From Arthrobacter sp. PsM3 (GTDB taxonomy: Bacteria; Actinomycetota; Actinomycetes; Actinomycetales; Micrococcaceae): a stretch of DNA of 64,000 nt. The first letter of the stretch is position 1; each line of letters opens with the position of its first letter. Below are positions 8,701 to 15,544 of the stretch, piece by piece. A model generated the notes under the pieces. That model saw only the letters and a program-made list of their open reading frames with translations, did no database searches and was not told the DNA's origin. The translations under genes were made by a program, and so were the position numbers. The DNA is taken from the NCBI RefSeq assembly GCF_030433895.1, contig NZ_JARUXE010000023.1:1-64000 (forward strand), written 5' to 3'.

Positions 8701-9781
8701 TCGCCTTCTGGAAGGTGTCGAAACCAATCTTGCCGGCCGAGGCAAGAGCGATTGTTTCGTCAGCAGTGGTGCCGAGCTCCTGACCCAACAGCTGCACGAT
8801 GGGGATACCGGCATCATTGAGCTGGGCGATCACGTCGCCCTGAATCTTGTTTGAGGAAGCTACCTTCGAAAAGATCGCCCCCATTTCCCCCATTCCGACG
8901 CCCGCAATAGTGGCAGCGTCTCCGGTGAGCTTCAGCGTCCGCTCGAGTTCTTTGCCCGGCTTGACCCCGGCGGCTACCGCCGTGGCAGCTACGGTGGCGG
9001 CCTCATCCAAGCCGAAGGCCGTACCTTTCACGGCGGCCATGGCATCGTTCATGATGCCCGTTACAGCTTCAGCGGAGTGTCCCAATCCAGACAGCTTCGC
9101 CTTTGCCTCCTCGATCGCCTGCAGGCGGCCGAAGCCTTTAGTCAGCGCGACAGTCAGACCGCCGACGGCCGCTGTGCCTATTGCGACAGCGCCCCACTTG
9201 AACGCCTTGCCCATAGCGTCGCCGAGTTTGCTGGTCTTCTTTTCGGCCGATTCTGACTCGTTGCCGACGTTCTTGAGCTTCTTCTCCAACTCAGCGGAAG
9301 CCGTTGTTGCGCCCTGCTGAGCGGCCGCAAGATCAGCCGTCGCCGTGGCGAGGCTCTTCTCTGCCTCCTCACGGCTCCCTGTGGCCGCTGCGGCCTTCCG
9401 CCGAGCATCCGCCAGCTTCTCCTCAGCGGCAGCAATCTGTGAAGCCTTGGCAGTGCCAGAGTCCCGGACTTCCTGAAGCTTCAGCTCCGCCACGCGAACC
9501 GTGCCCAGAGCCTTAGTCTCAGCTTCCGTCGAGGCGACAATCTTTGACTGCGACGCGGTGATCTGAGCCTGGGACTTGGAGATGACCTGGTTGAGTTGGG
9601 CAACTTCGGCCTTGAGCTTTGCAGCGGCCTCAGCGAATCCGCTGGACACGCCCTTGCCCATGCTGGAGCCGGCCGACTTGCCGGCTACCGCTGCCGCCCC
9701 GTCCATTATCTTGCCGATTTCAGCCTGGGTGCCCTTGAATGTCGGCTTGACAAGGATTTCTGCTACGCCGATGACGGGCAT
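5702..9781 (-). CDS. Tape measure protein with embedded M23 peptidase domain
   Basis: At 1359 residues it is by far the largest gene of the prophage and sits between the tail chaperones and Dit. The N-terminus is Ala/Lys/Glu-rich coiled coil (about 50-190), followed by the TP901-type tape measure core with hydrophobic segments and then a run of tandem IKPVFDGI repeats (about 700-985). Near the C-terminus an M23 metallopeptidase domain shows HKGVDF (about 1112) and SGPHLHF (about 1195). The protein sets tail length and probably threads into the cell envelope; the peptidase would locally open peptidoglycan during entry. A two-membrane-helix stretch near 590-680 fits a pore-forming role. Confidence 0.92.
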   Translation of the reverse strand: MPVIGVAEILVKPTFKGTQAEIGKIMDGAAAVAGKSAGSSMGKGVSSGFAEAAAKLKAEVAQLNQVISKSQAQITASQSKIVASTEAETKALGTVRVAELKLQEVRDSGTAKASQIAAAEEKLADARRKAAAATGSREEAEKSLATATADLAAAQQGATTASAELEKKLKNVGNESESAEKKTSKLGDAMGKAFKWGAVAIGTAAVGGLTVALTKGFGRLQAIEEAKAKLSGLGHSAEAVTGIMNDAMAAVKGTAFGLDEAATVAATAVAAGVKPGKELERTLKLTGDAATIAGVGMGEMGAIFSKVASSNKIQGDVIAQLNDAGIPIVQLLGQELGTTADETIALASAGKIGFDTFQKAMEKGLGGAALESGKTLQGAFKNTMAAVGRIGASLLSGVYPKIQAFFSNAIEWLKPLEEGAKVAGVAIGVFLDKAIAGAQGLYDLIVKGDFTGALTKAFGWEEDSPLVDFLLKVRDGAQGLYDLLVGGDYTGKLQAAFGWEEDSRFVDFLLTVREMVLKIPDALKKVITVGGDVAKFLWDMREPIGIIAGLIVLVLIPHWVALGIEALKSAGEQVLAWTKTQISATKSAFTHSWSVTVQVGGWIALAASALASAAVVVGAWIAMGAQATIQAVKIAAAWFIALGPVGWIIGAVIAIGAALVLAYNNIGWFKDMVDGAFRWIGDVIRGVIDWFTGTAIPAWNDAIKSVGDFFNWLWTDIIKPVFDGIAAVFTWIYESIIKPVFDGISAAVGFVGGVFTAFYETAIKPVFDSIAVIVGGFYLFFRGIFQLVASVIENIVVPLFKFFWDRAMEAFAGIGATIADWWNGAVAIFNTVVGFFHDVLAAAFTWLYESVIKPVFDGIGAAISWVWDNVMKPTFDAWVNMFTVVLPAVFTWLYENVIRPVFDGIGNAIKWVWDYVIKPVFDAVLGFINNTLAPAFTWLYENVIKPAFDGIGSAIKWVWDYVIRPVFDTLSDFITRVIPKAFEDGVGFIKKFWDGLQEIAKAPVRFVIDTVINDGLIGAFNNIANVLPGIDKLPRVALPAGFMNGGYTGDGGKDEPAGIVHGGEFVFTKEQTRKAGVANLYAMAKSLAGYAKGGFVNPLKSLMETQGYNRIHKGVDFAASVGTPVFATENGRVSWSGPGARAPGVWGGNEVHVDGGSGIQSWFAHLSSMAVKVGDMVRAGQQIALSGNTGITSGPHLHFGTFAGGWPNDVNPYDYLSGAGAPSGGGFNPLAGIIDGLLSQFKTAFPAAGIMADIAVGIGKKLFTSVSDLITGGKGSAAGDPALYDLGGILPPGISQVVNRTGKPEAILNPQQWSDISRLASQGGGRGDVNFHGNVGWDPDEVAHRIETKRRDTFAAFGI
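6839..7252 (-). repeat. Three tandem 138-bp coding repeats in the tape measure gene
   Basis: Three successive 46-residue units start at 7252, 7114 and 6976. Each begins FTWLYE(S/N)VI(K/R)P, continues with (V/A)FDGIG and has W-V-W-D near residue 22. The spacing is exactly 138 bp each time. More diverged copies of the KPVFD core extend upstream to about 7660. Such units probably fold as equal helical segments that set tail length. Confidence 0.9.
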
Positions 9782-9802
9782 GGGGCCTCCAATATTTAGA
9801 TG

Positions 9803-10270
9803 TCAGATATCGCCGGAATCGAACCCGAACTGCTGGACGAACATCTCGGCCCAGCCGCGTTCCGCCGCCGCGATGGCACGGTCAATCTCGGTGTACGGGG
9901 CAGGGAACGGCTTCTCTTCGCCAGGCTTCCCGCCGGCCGCCGCGATGCTGACCTGCCGCAGTCCCTTGATGGCGTGCAGGATCTCGCGCAGCATGGTGAT
10001 GTTCAGGTCGAACTCAGAAATTTTGGGTGACCACGCCTCGGCGTCGTCCGGTCGGTCTAGCCGCATCTGCGCCAATGACGCCGCCGCTTCCGGGTCGTTC
10101 GCAATTGCCTCGTTGAGCCTGCAGGCGGTGGGCAGGTTGTCGATCAGCTCGAGCAACCCGATCCAGCGCCCGGCCGCATACCACTCCGCCAGATCCACGC
10201 CGAACTCCCGAAGAAGATCAGCGCGGATCTGGGGGCGGTAACGGGCGATCAGCTCGCGGAGGCGGTGCCG
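9803..10270 (-). CDS. Tail assembly chaperone, frameshift extension (gpT-like)
   Basis: This frame is open from inside the 3' end of the upstream chaperone gene and has no good start of its own; the first possible initiator, a GTG at 10198, lies about 24 codons into the open part. A -1 slip at the GGGAAAC heptamer would fuse the first 107 residues of the upstream protein to 155 residues from here (RHRLRELIARYRPQIRADLL onward), giving about 262 residues. This gpG/gpGT arrangement is standard between major tail and tape measure genes, where both forms load the tape measure protein. Confidence 0.85.
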   Translation of the reverse strand, partial: RHRLRELIARYRPQIRADLLREFGVDLAEWYAAGRWIGLLELIDNLPTACRLNEAIANDPEAAASLAQMRLDRPDDAEAWSPKISEFDLNITMLREILHAIKGLRQVSIAAAGGKPGEEKPFPAPYTEIDRAIAAAERGWAEMFVQQFGFDSGDI

Positions 10271-10590
10271 TTTCCCGGAGTGCCGACCGTCTGCTCGTAG
10301 TACGAAATGGCGGCCTGGACGACGGCGCCCAGCTCGCGAATGGAGAGCTTCTCCGCCTTCAGCGCGGCCACGTCAGCAGCAGAAAGCCACTTTTCGAGGG
10401 CGCCCCAGTTGGTCGCGGTCTGATTCAATGCGCCGAAGACTTCTTCGGCCTCGGTTGATTCGAGGGCGAACAGGTCGGGGAAGGTGATGGTCTTCGAACC
10501 GGTGAGCGCCACACGGAACGGATCCGGCTTGGCGACCTCCTTGCGGAGCGCGGTGAGGGAAAGGTGGACGGTCGGCTTGTCTACGGCCAT
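10249..10590 (-). CDS. Tail assembly chaperone (gpG-like)
   Basis: The 113-residue protein (MAVDKPTVHLSLTALRKEV) sits between the major tail protein and tape measure genes, as expected for the short tail assembly chaperone. It stops with TGA only a few codons after a canonical -1 slippery heptamer, so most ribosomes make this short product and a minority make the fused one. It contains a tail-chaperone-like pattern of a short beta N-terminus and a helical C-terminus. Confidence 0.85.
   Translation of the reverse strand: MAVDKPTVHLSLTALRKEVAKPDPFRVALTGSKTITFPDLFALESTEAEEVFGALNQTATNWGALEKWLSAADVAALKAEKLSIRELGAVVQAAISYYEQTVGTPGNGTASAS
10270..10276 (-). promoter_or_regulatory. Programmed -1 frameshift heptamer GGGAAAC
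   Basis: Read on the minus strand the site is G GGA AAC in the frame of the short chaperone, which fits the X XXY YYZ rule exactly. After a one-base backward slip the frame reads GGG AAA CGG CAC and continues into the long open frame ending at 9803. It lies seven codons before the stop of the zero frame. Confidence 0.88.
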
Positions 10591-10620
10591 GGTGTTGCCT
10601 CCGGGTGTGAGGGGTTGGGG

Positions 10621-10779
10621 TTACTTGGCGGTCTTGGGTGCGTCAGCCTTGGCGGCGTCAGCTTCGCGAACATCGGCCGTGCGGGCCTTCTCTTCCACGA
10701 ACCCGTCGCGGCGCAGCTCGGCGGCCTCGGTAGCGACGGCGGTCTCGATGGTCAGGCCATCCTTGATGAAGCGGGGCAT
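10621..10779 (-). CDS. Small protein between major tail and chaperone genes
   Basis: An ATG at 10779 with AGGAG eight bases upstream opens a 52-residue frame (MPRFIKDGLTIETAVATEAA) ending TAA. It is charged and Ala-rich, with no membrane segment. A short gene of this kind resembles the one ahead of the capsid connector genes here (13061-13363), which also begins with a short hydrophobic beta-like stretch and ends in charged residues. Function unknown. Confidence 0.65.
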   Translation of the reverse strand: MPRFIKDGLTIETAVATEAAELRRDGFVEEKARTADVREADAAKADAPKTAK

Positions 10780-10813
10780 ATCGGCTCCTAAAATTTCGGG
10801 TGTCAGGTGGAAA

Positions 10814-10851
10814 CGGTGCGCGGCGCCACACCCGGAGAACGCCGCGCACCG
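10814..10851 (-). terminator. GC-rich stem-loop after the major tail protein gene
   Basis: A perfect 12-bp stem (CGGTGCGCGGCG with CGCCGCGCACCG) with a 14-base loop lies 15 bases after the major tail stop codon. There is no U tract, so it may act as an mRNA-stabilising or attenuating hairpin rather than a full terminator. Confidence 0.6.
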
Positions 10852-10866
10852 TGATTGGGGGAAGGG

Positions 10867-11532
10867 CTAGGAGCCCTGCGTGAAGCCGAGGGCCAGCTTG
10901 TTCTTCACAGCGCCCGTGCCGCCCATGTAGTGCTTCACCGGGACGCCGACCACGGCGTCGGTGAACACGTCGAACGTGAGCGAATCCTGGAGGGCGTCGC
11001 CCGTGCCCCACTTCTGGGAATCGGTGGACGCGAGCTTCACCGAACCGTAGCCGCGGGCCAGGATCCAGTTGTCGGCGGCCGGTCCGTCCGAGCCGATGAT
11101 GAGCATCCGGTACTCCTGGCCAACGGGCAGGTCCGGCTCATCAATGACGATTTCGCCGTTGGCGAGGGTCTGCGTGACGGCGGACAGGTCCGTGCCGAGG
11201 GTGAGTTCCAGCATGTGCTTCTTGCCGGTCTCCAGCGCGGTCATCTTGACCGAGCGGGCCACCGACTCGACGTCGGAGCGGACCGGGGATGCGTAGCCGA
11301 GTGCGGACACGTCAGCCTTGGACACATCCCGCCCGAACTCGTACCCGTCCGGGGTGACGAGGCCGACCGGCAGCCAGCCCGCAACCTTGAGGTCGATGAG
11401 TGAGCCGCCGGCCATGAACAGCGTGGTCGGCAGCGGCACGGTCTTGGGGGCGATGAAGGCCAAGGCCTTCTGGATCTTGCGGACAAGGTTCCGGTTGTCG
11501 GAATCGAGGCGCTGAGTGTCGAGCGTAGGCAT
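10867..11532 (-). CDS. Major tail protein
   Basis: The 221-residue protein forms the tail tube. It starts MPTLDTQRLDSDNRNLVRKIQKALAFIAPKT and contains LIDLKVAGWLPVGLVTPDGYEFGRDV, the pattern of actinophage major tail proteins, whose beta-sandwich subunits stack in hexameric rings. It is located between the head-tail connector genes and the tail chaperones, has a separate ribosome site, and is followed by a strong stem-loop, as expected for a highly expressed gene. Confidence 0.85.
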   Translation of the reverse strand: MPTLDTQRLDSDNRNLVRKIQKALAFIAPKTVPLPTTLFMAGGSLIDLKVAGWLPVGLVTPDGYEFGRDVSKADVSALGYASPVRSDVESVARSVKMTALETGKKHMLELTLGTDLSAVTQTLANGEIVIDEPDLPVGQEYRMLIIGSDGPAADNWILARGYGSVKLASTDSQKWGTGDALQDSLTFDVFTDAVVGVPVKHYMGGTGAVKNKLALGFTQGS

Positions 11533-11585
11533 GGGAAATAGACCCCTTTCAAGGGCTCAGAGTTAGTTGATTCCCCGAACGGGGT

Positions 11586-11909
11586 TTAGAGGGGCCGGGA
11601 CGTTACCAGGAAGGTCGCCACAGCCTTGTTGAGGGTGTCTGACTGGTAGGGAACGTCCGCGGGGGTGATGTCGGCCGCGATGCCGTCGACGTACCCGGAT
11701 GGGGTGTCGATGGCCTCGCCGACGATGGACGCGCTGATGGACTCCAGCGTGTTCAACGCCTGCTGGCCCGGGGCGTAGACCTCGATCGTTGCCCGGTCAA
11801 CGCGATCAACAAAACCGCGGGTGCCGCCGGTGACGTAGATCAGGGCCAGCGGGAACGGGCCCTCAATCGCGCCGTAGCTATTAGCTGGGATCTGGTAGAC
11901 CGCCGTCAC
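11586..11909 (-). CDS. Tail terminator-like protein, true start uncertain
   Basis: From the first canonical start (GTG at 11909) the product has 107 residues, but the frame is open another 32 codons or more upstream and the extra sequence (RIIEALVFPDTRDALFDLIND) looks like a genuine N-terminus of a tail terminator. No ATG, GTG or TTG is found in that extension; an ATA or ATC next to the upstream gene's stop, with GAGGGTGAGG five to eight bases before it, is a candidate start. Position between the gp10-like connector and major tail gene supports the role of closing the tail tube. Confidence 0.65.
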   Translation of the reverse strand: MTAVYQIPANSYGAIEGPFPLALIYVTGGTRGFVDRVDRATIEVYAPGQQALNTLESISASIVGEAIDTPSGYVDGIAADITPADVPYQSDTLNKAVATFLVTSRPL

Positions 11910-11986
11910 CGGTGCGCCGAGGTGCGTGGCGTCGTTGATCAGGTCGAACAGGGCGTCGCGGGTGTCAGGGAAGACGAGTGCTTCGA

Positions 11987-12286
11987 TTATTCGGCCCTCA
12001 CCCTCATCGAGTCCGCCACGCGCAGCAGGATCGCATCACGCGTGTCTTTCCAGTCCGGCCGGGACTCACGGACCACGGCGCCGGCACGCTTCTCGTTCTG
12101 CCAGCCAGCAAGGACAGTCGTCGGCGCCGCCTCATACTCGCCGCGGCCCACTGCCTGCGCATTGCCGGCCAGCAGCTGAGCAGCTGCCAGTGTCGCGTCA
12201 CCGATAGCCGAGGTTGTGCCGAGCTCCCGGAGCCCAGTATCGTCCGCCTTGTAGGAGCGGGAGCCCCTCACTCGTTGTAGCGCCAT
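11987..12286 (-). CDS. HK97 gp10-like head-tail connector protein
   Basis: The 99-residue protein starts with an ATG overlapping the previous stop (TAATG). It begins MALQRVRGSRSYKADDTGLRELG and ends in a helix rich in Arg and Asp, similar in size and place to the gp10-type component that joins head and tail. It is followed directly by the tail terminator-like gene. Confidence 0.65.
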   Translation of the reverse strand: MALQRVRGSRSYKADDTGLRELGTTSAIGDATLAAAQLLAGNAQAVGRGEYEAAPTTVLAGWQNEKRAGAVVRESRPDWKDTRDAILLRVADSMRVRAE

Positions 12287-12660
12287 TAGGCCAGCACCAA
12301 CCCAACCTCGACACCGTGTGGCCAGTCGCCCACACGTCCATCCACAGACCACGTGCCAGCCATGCGTGCGCCCGCGGGAACGCGGATCCGGTCATCAGGC
12401 AGGAACGTGAAGCCCGGGTCCCGGTAAAGCACGGCGGTGGAACTGACGACGTCGGCGCGGTAAACCGGCTCCGCAGTCGCCCGCGGCGCGATAAGGCACC
12501 CAGTCACCGTGATCTCGGTCGTGGGCAAGGGGTTGCCCTTCGCATCCCGGCCGCCGCCACGCAGCACAGTCACCGAAGTCAGCCAGGACTTAGGGAACTT
12601 CCTGACGAGCGACTTCCGCGGCATGCTGTAGTCGCCTGGGAAAGCGTAGGCGACGCCCAT
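12286..12660 (-). CDS. Head-tail connector / stopper-like protein
   Basis: The 124-residue protein is beta-rich (ITVTGCLIAPRATAEP; VLYRDPGFTFLPDDRIRVP) and ends VGLVLA. In this gene order (capsid, adaptor, stopper, gp10-like, terminator) it occupies the stopper position, plugging the portal channel after packaging. An internal ATG at residue 13 (MPRKSLVRKFPKSW) is a possible alternative start. It overlaps both neighbours by a base. Confidence 0.65.
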   Translation of the reverse strand: MGVAYAFPGDYSMPRKSLVRKFPKSWLTSVTVLRGGGRDAKGNPLPTTEITVTGCLIAPRATAEPVYRADVVSSTAVLYRDPGFTFLPDDRIRVPAGARMAGTWSVDGRVGDWPHGVEVGLVLA

Positions 12661-13055
12661 CAGGCGCCGCCCGGGCGAATGGTCCAGGCTTGGCGCCGCG
12701 GACGTGACTTACCCAGCAGCCGCTTGTCCGCGGCCGTCAGGTAGAGATTGCCGTCCGGGTTCAGAACCTTGCCGCCCATGGAGAACGGGCCGGTCCCGAA
12801 CTGGAAGGACTCGAACCCGGCCGCTGGCGCTTCATCGGCGACGTCGAGGGACCGTTTGACCATCCGGCACACAACGAGTCGCGGGATGTCCGGGTCAATG
12901 ATTCCATCGAGGATCCGTGCGTCAAGATCCGGGTAGTTGCCGCGGACCTCAACGGACGCCTCGTGGAGCTTCTGAGTAGCGGCGGTTTCATCCTCAGCAA
13001 GCAGCCCGGACCAATGGGCCCTCAGATCCGCCAGTGTCGCATAGTCGGCGGCCAT
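12660..13055 (-). CDS. Head-tail adaptor (gp15/gp6-like)
   Basis: The 131-residue protein starts MAADYATLADLRAHWSGLLAEDE and is mostly helical in its first two thirds (KLHEASVEVRGNYPDLDARI; VCRMVKRSLDVADEAP), like the adaptor ring proteins that bind the portal. It ends with a Lys/Arg patch before GGA. The position right after the capsid block supports the call. Confidence 0.7.
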   Translation of the reverse strand: MAADYATLADLRAHWSGLLAEDETAATQKLHEASVEVRGNYPDLDARILDGIIDPDIPRLVVCRMVKRSLDVADEAPAAGFESFQFGTGPFSMGGKVLNPDGNLYLTAADKRLLGKSRPRRQAWTIRPGGA

Positions 13056-13060
13056 GGTGG

Positions 13061-13363
13061 CTACTTCCGGGTACGGCCGCGGCGCGGAGCTGCGGCAGTG
13101 AAATTGGGGACGGCGTCGAGAGCTTCAGGCTCTTCGTCGTCGCGCTCGGATTCGTCAGACTCGGTCTCGGGGTCCAGATCAGAGTCCACTTCGGAATCCT
13201 CGTCCGCGTCCGGAACCAGCGCATCGGCCGGAGAGTCGGGAACCAGGCAGTGATCGCCCACCTTGCCCTCGGCCCAGTCCGGCAGTTCGTCGCCGGGCGC
13301 CAGCGAGGCCAGCGCGCCATCGGGTCCCCAGAGGGTGACGTGCGCATTCAGTGTTCGTGACAT
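13061..13363 (-). CDS. Small acidic head-region protein
   Basis: The 100-residue protein has a short ordered N-terminus (MSRTLNAHVTLWGPDGALASL) and a strongly acidic middle (DADEDSEVDSDLDPETESDESE) ending in a basic AAPRRGRTRK tail. AAGGAG six bases before the ATG supports the start. Similar small genes sit between capsid and connector genes in actinophages, but no function is established. Confidence 0.65.
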   Translation of the reverse strand: MSRTLNAHVTLWGPDGALASLAPGDELPDWAEGKVGDHCLVPDSPADALVPDADEDSEVDSDLDPETESDESERDDEEPEALDAVPNFTAAAPRRGRTRK

Positions 13364-13388
13364 GTTCTCTCCTTGTCAGGGCCGGGAA

Positions 13389-13414
13389 GGCGGCGGGCAT
13401 TGCTGCCCGCCGCC
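13389..13414 (-). terminator. GC-rich stem-loop after the major capsid gene
   Basis: An 11-bp perfect stem (GGCGGCGGGCA with TGCCCGCCGCC) and a TTGC loop lie eight bases after the capsid stop codon. There is no U tract. It mirrors the stem-loop after the major tail gene and may tune or protect the capsid mRNA. Confidence 0.6.
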
Positions 13415-13421
13415 GACTCGG

Positions 13422-14441
13422 TTACAGGACGGTGGCGGCCAGCGTCAGGTTGGTGTTCGCCGGGACGGGCAGGGCGATGGCGGAAGCCTTCGTCCACAGG
13501 CCGACAGGGTCCTTGTCGGAGTAGGAGCCCACTACGACGCCCGGGGCATCGGTGGAATCAATCCCGTAGTCGGAGTCGAGCGCTTCGGCGGTGACGCCCC
13601 AGAGGGTTTCGCCGAGCTTCCGGTCGGACGGAGGCAGGAAGAGCACCTTAGCCGGGTTGATGATCGACTTTGCGTTGCCGTCGTCGCCCTCGACCTGGGC
13701 CTCGTAGATGCTCAGTGCCGGAAGGCCGAACGACTGGAACAGCGCGTTGATCGCGTCGATCGTCACGATCTGCTGCGTCGAACCGGTCGGCAGGGTCATG
13801 GCCCGGATGGCCGAGTTGCGCATCAGCGAGGACTGCACAGACTGGCTGGTGAGGGTAGCGCCGGGGCGCACGCCGTTGGTCGCCACGTAGATCTGCTGCC
13901 AAGCAAGCAGGTCGTCGATGGGGTTGGACCCTTCGACGTTCCACTTGGTGGCGGCGGTCTGCGTGTGCGTCGCCTTCCGGCCGAAGTCAGCCTCGATGGT
14001 GAGGCCATTCTCTGCGATGGTCACCTTGCCATCTGAAAGTGCCTCACCGCGGGCGACCTCAACGCGGGCGTGGATGCCCTTGGCCAGATCCACGGCGTCG
14101 TTGAGGATTGCGTCCACGATGCCGGCGTCAAGCTTCCGCATCTTGAGCCGGTCATACTCGGACAACCGCCGCTTCTCCGAGATCGGGGGAATCTCACCAC
14201 TGAGGCGGTCAACACCCCGGCGGCCGGAGATCGGGGACTCGGTGTCCCATGCGCGGTACTTTGCGACGCGGGCCAGCCCGCCGCCACCGGTCGTGACGCG
14301 GAAGTCGATGTCATCGGTCTCCACATCAGGCAGGTAGGCCGAAAGCCCGAAGGCGTTCTGCGGCAGATCAGACAGGGCTTCACGGACGTATCCGGTCAGC
14401 TCCGTGGGAGTGATGTAATCACTGGAAAGAACAAGTGCCAT
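13422..14441 (-). CDS. Major capsid protein (lambda gpE-like family)
   Basis: The 339-residue protein forms the icosahedral shell. Its start (MALVLSSDYITPTELTGYVREAL) and the blocks ESPISGRRGVDRLSGEIPPIS and YEAQVEGDDG resemble the E-type major capsid family of actinophages, which is used with a separate decoration protein and an MuF-type minor head protein, both encoded upstream. The gene has its own ribosome site after the decoration gene and is followed by a stem-loop. Length is normal for the family. Confidence 0.88.
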   Translation of the reverse strand: MALVLSSDYITPTELTGYVREALSDLPQNAFGLSAYLPDVETDDIDFRVTTGGGGLARVAKYRAWDTESPISGRRGVDRLSGEIPPISEKRRLSEYDRLKMRKLDAGIVDAILNDAVDLAKGIHARVEVARGEALSDGKVTIAENGLTIEADFGRKATHTQTAATKWNVEGSNPIDDLLAWQQIYVATNGVRPGATLTSQSVQSSLMRNSAIRAMTLPTGSTQQIVTIDAINALFQSFGLPALSIYEAQVEGDDGNAKSIINPAKVLFLPPSDRKLGETLWGVTAEALDSDYGIDSTDAPGVVVGSYSDKDPVGLWTKASAIALPVPANTNLTLAATVL

Positions 14442-14452
14442 GGTGCGCCTCC

Positions 14453-14824
14453 TTAGGCGAAGATGATCCGGCCAGCGGCAGAAGTCTGCCCGCCAGCGTC
14501 GACGGATACGGGCAGCTTGGCGGCGATGACGCGGCCATGCTCAAGCAGTGCAGCGCCGACCGGCGTCGCGGGGTCGGCCGGAGCGGAGACCGGAGTGAAC
14601 AGAAATCCCGCCACGGTCTTGGTCGTGAGCCAAAGCCCGAACTTGCCGCTGGGCAGCTTCTGAAGAGGCAGTCCCGACTTCAGGTAGCCGTCCGGGTAGT
14701 GCGTTGCTTTGGTGAACGTGGAAACGTCCAGGGTGATGCTCTGCGCGGCGGCGGTGCCGTGCGCAGATCCAAGCCATGACTGATCGTCCTGGCCGAAAGA
14801 CGCCCGCTTGATAGCGATGTCCAT
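14453..14824 (-). CDS. Head decoration protein (gpD-like)
   Basis: The 123-residue protein sits between the scaffold and major capsid genes, the lambda gpD position. It is beta-rich with a Gly/Pro-rich core (ATHYPDGYLKSGLPLQKLPSGKFG) and ends AAGRIIFA. In this family trimers cap the shell's threefold sites and stiffen it after expansion. No other neighbour is a better candidate. Confidence 0.75.
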   Translation of the reverse strand: MDIAIKRASFGQDDQSWLGSAHGTAAAQSITLDVSTFTKATHYPDGYLKSGLPLQKLPSGKFGLWLTTKTVAGFLFTPVSAPADPATPVGAALLEHGRVIAAKLPVSVDAGGQTSAAGRIIFA

Positions 14825-14848
14825 GGTCCCTCCTAAGGGGAAAGTGGG

Positions 14849-15475
14849 TTACTTTTTCTTGCGACTCGCGTAGAGATCGCGGCCGGCGGCTACGGAACCG
14901 CCAGCAGGGTTGTTGTCGCCGGTGCGCTTGCCGGACCGGTCAACCGGATCCGGCTTCGGAGCTTTCCCTTCAGCACGGGCATGCAGCTCGGAGAGCTTCT
15001 TGGCGGAGGCGAGGTAGCTGGCCTCGTCCGTCCCGGTCACCAAGTCTTGGTAGTCCTTGGGTACTGGGTGCTCCGCCAATGCGGCGAGACGGGCGTTGGT
15101 GGCCTTGAGCTTCGCGTTCTCAGCCGCCTGGTCGTCTCGTTCCTTCTGCGCCTTCTGGATGTCGGACAGCTTGGCGTCCTCGGCCGCCTGGATCTTCGCT
15201 TCGGCTGCGGTCGCTCGCTTCTCGGCGGCTTCAGCTCGAGCCCGCTCAGACTGCAGAGCTTTGATGCCGCCCTCGCCGAGCTTCTCGTCGGCAGCCTTAG
15301 CGGCTGCCGCGGCATCGGATGCCGCTTTTGCTTCGGCGTCTGCCGCTGCCTTCGCGGCGGCTTCCTCGTCGGTTTCCATGACGGCGTCCCCGAAGGTCTT
15401 CCGGTGGAACGCCATCAACGCAGTGAGTCCGCCGGGGGCGGTGATATCAATGCCGTGGGGGAACTGCTTTTTCAA
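14849..15475 (-). CDS. Capsid scaffolding protein
   Basis: The likely start is a TTG at 15475 with GAAGGAG eight bases upstream, giving 208 residues (LKKQFPHGIDITAPGG). Residues about 35-135 are an Ala/Glu/Lys-rich coiled coil with repeated AAAKAAD and ERAEAAEKRA segments, typical of scaffolds that assemble the procapsid and then leave. The C-terminus is basic (GRDLYASRKKK), as expected for binding the capsid protein. A longer frame upstream lacks a ribosome site. Confidence 0.82.
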   Translation of the reverse strand: MKKQFPHGIDITAPGGLTALMAFHRKTFGDAVMETDEEAAAKAAADAEAKAASDAAAAAKAADEKLGEGGIKALQSERARAEAAEKRATAAEAKIQAAEDAKLSDIQKAQKERDDQAAENAKLKATNARLAALAEHPVPKDYQDLVTGTDEASYLASAKKLSELHARAEGKAPKPDPVDRSGKRTGDNNPAGGSVAAGRDLYASRKKK

Positions 15476-15544
15476 TGGGAAAGCTCCTTCGTGAATGCCG
15501 CATCGCACGGCGAAAAACCCTGCCCGCATCGCACGGAAGGGAAC

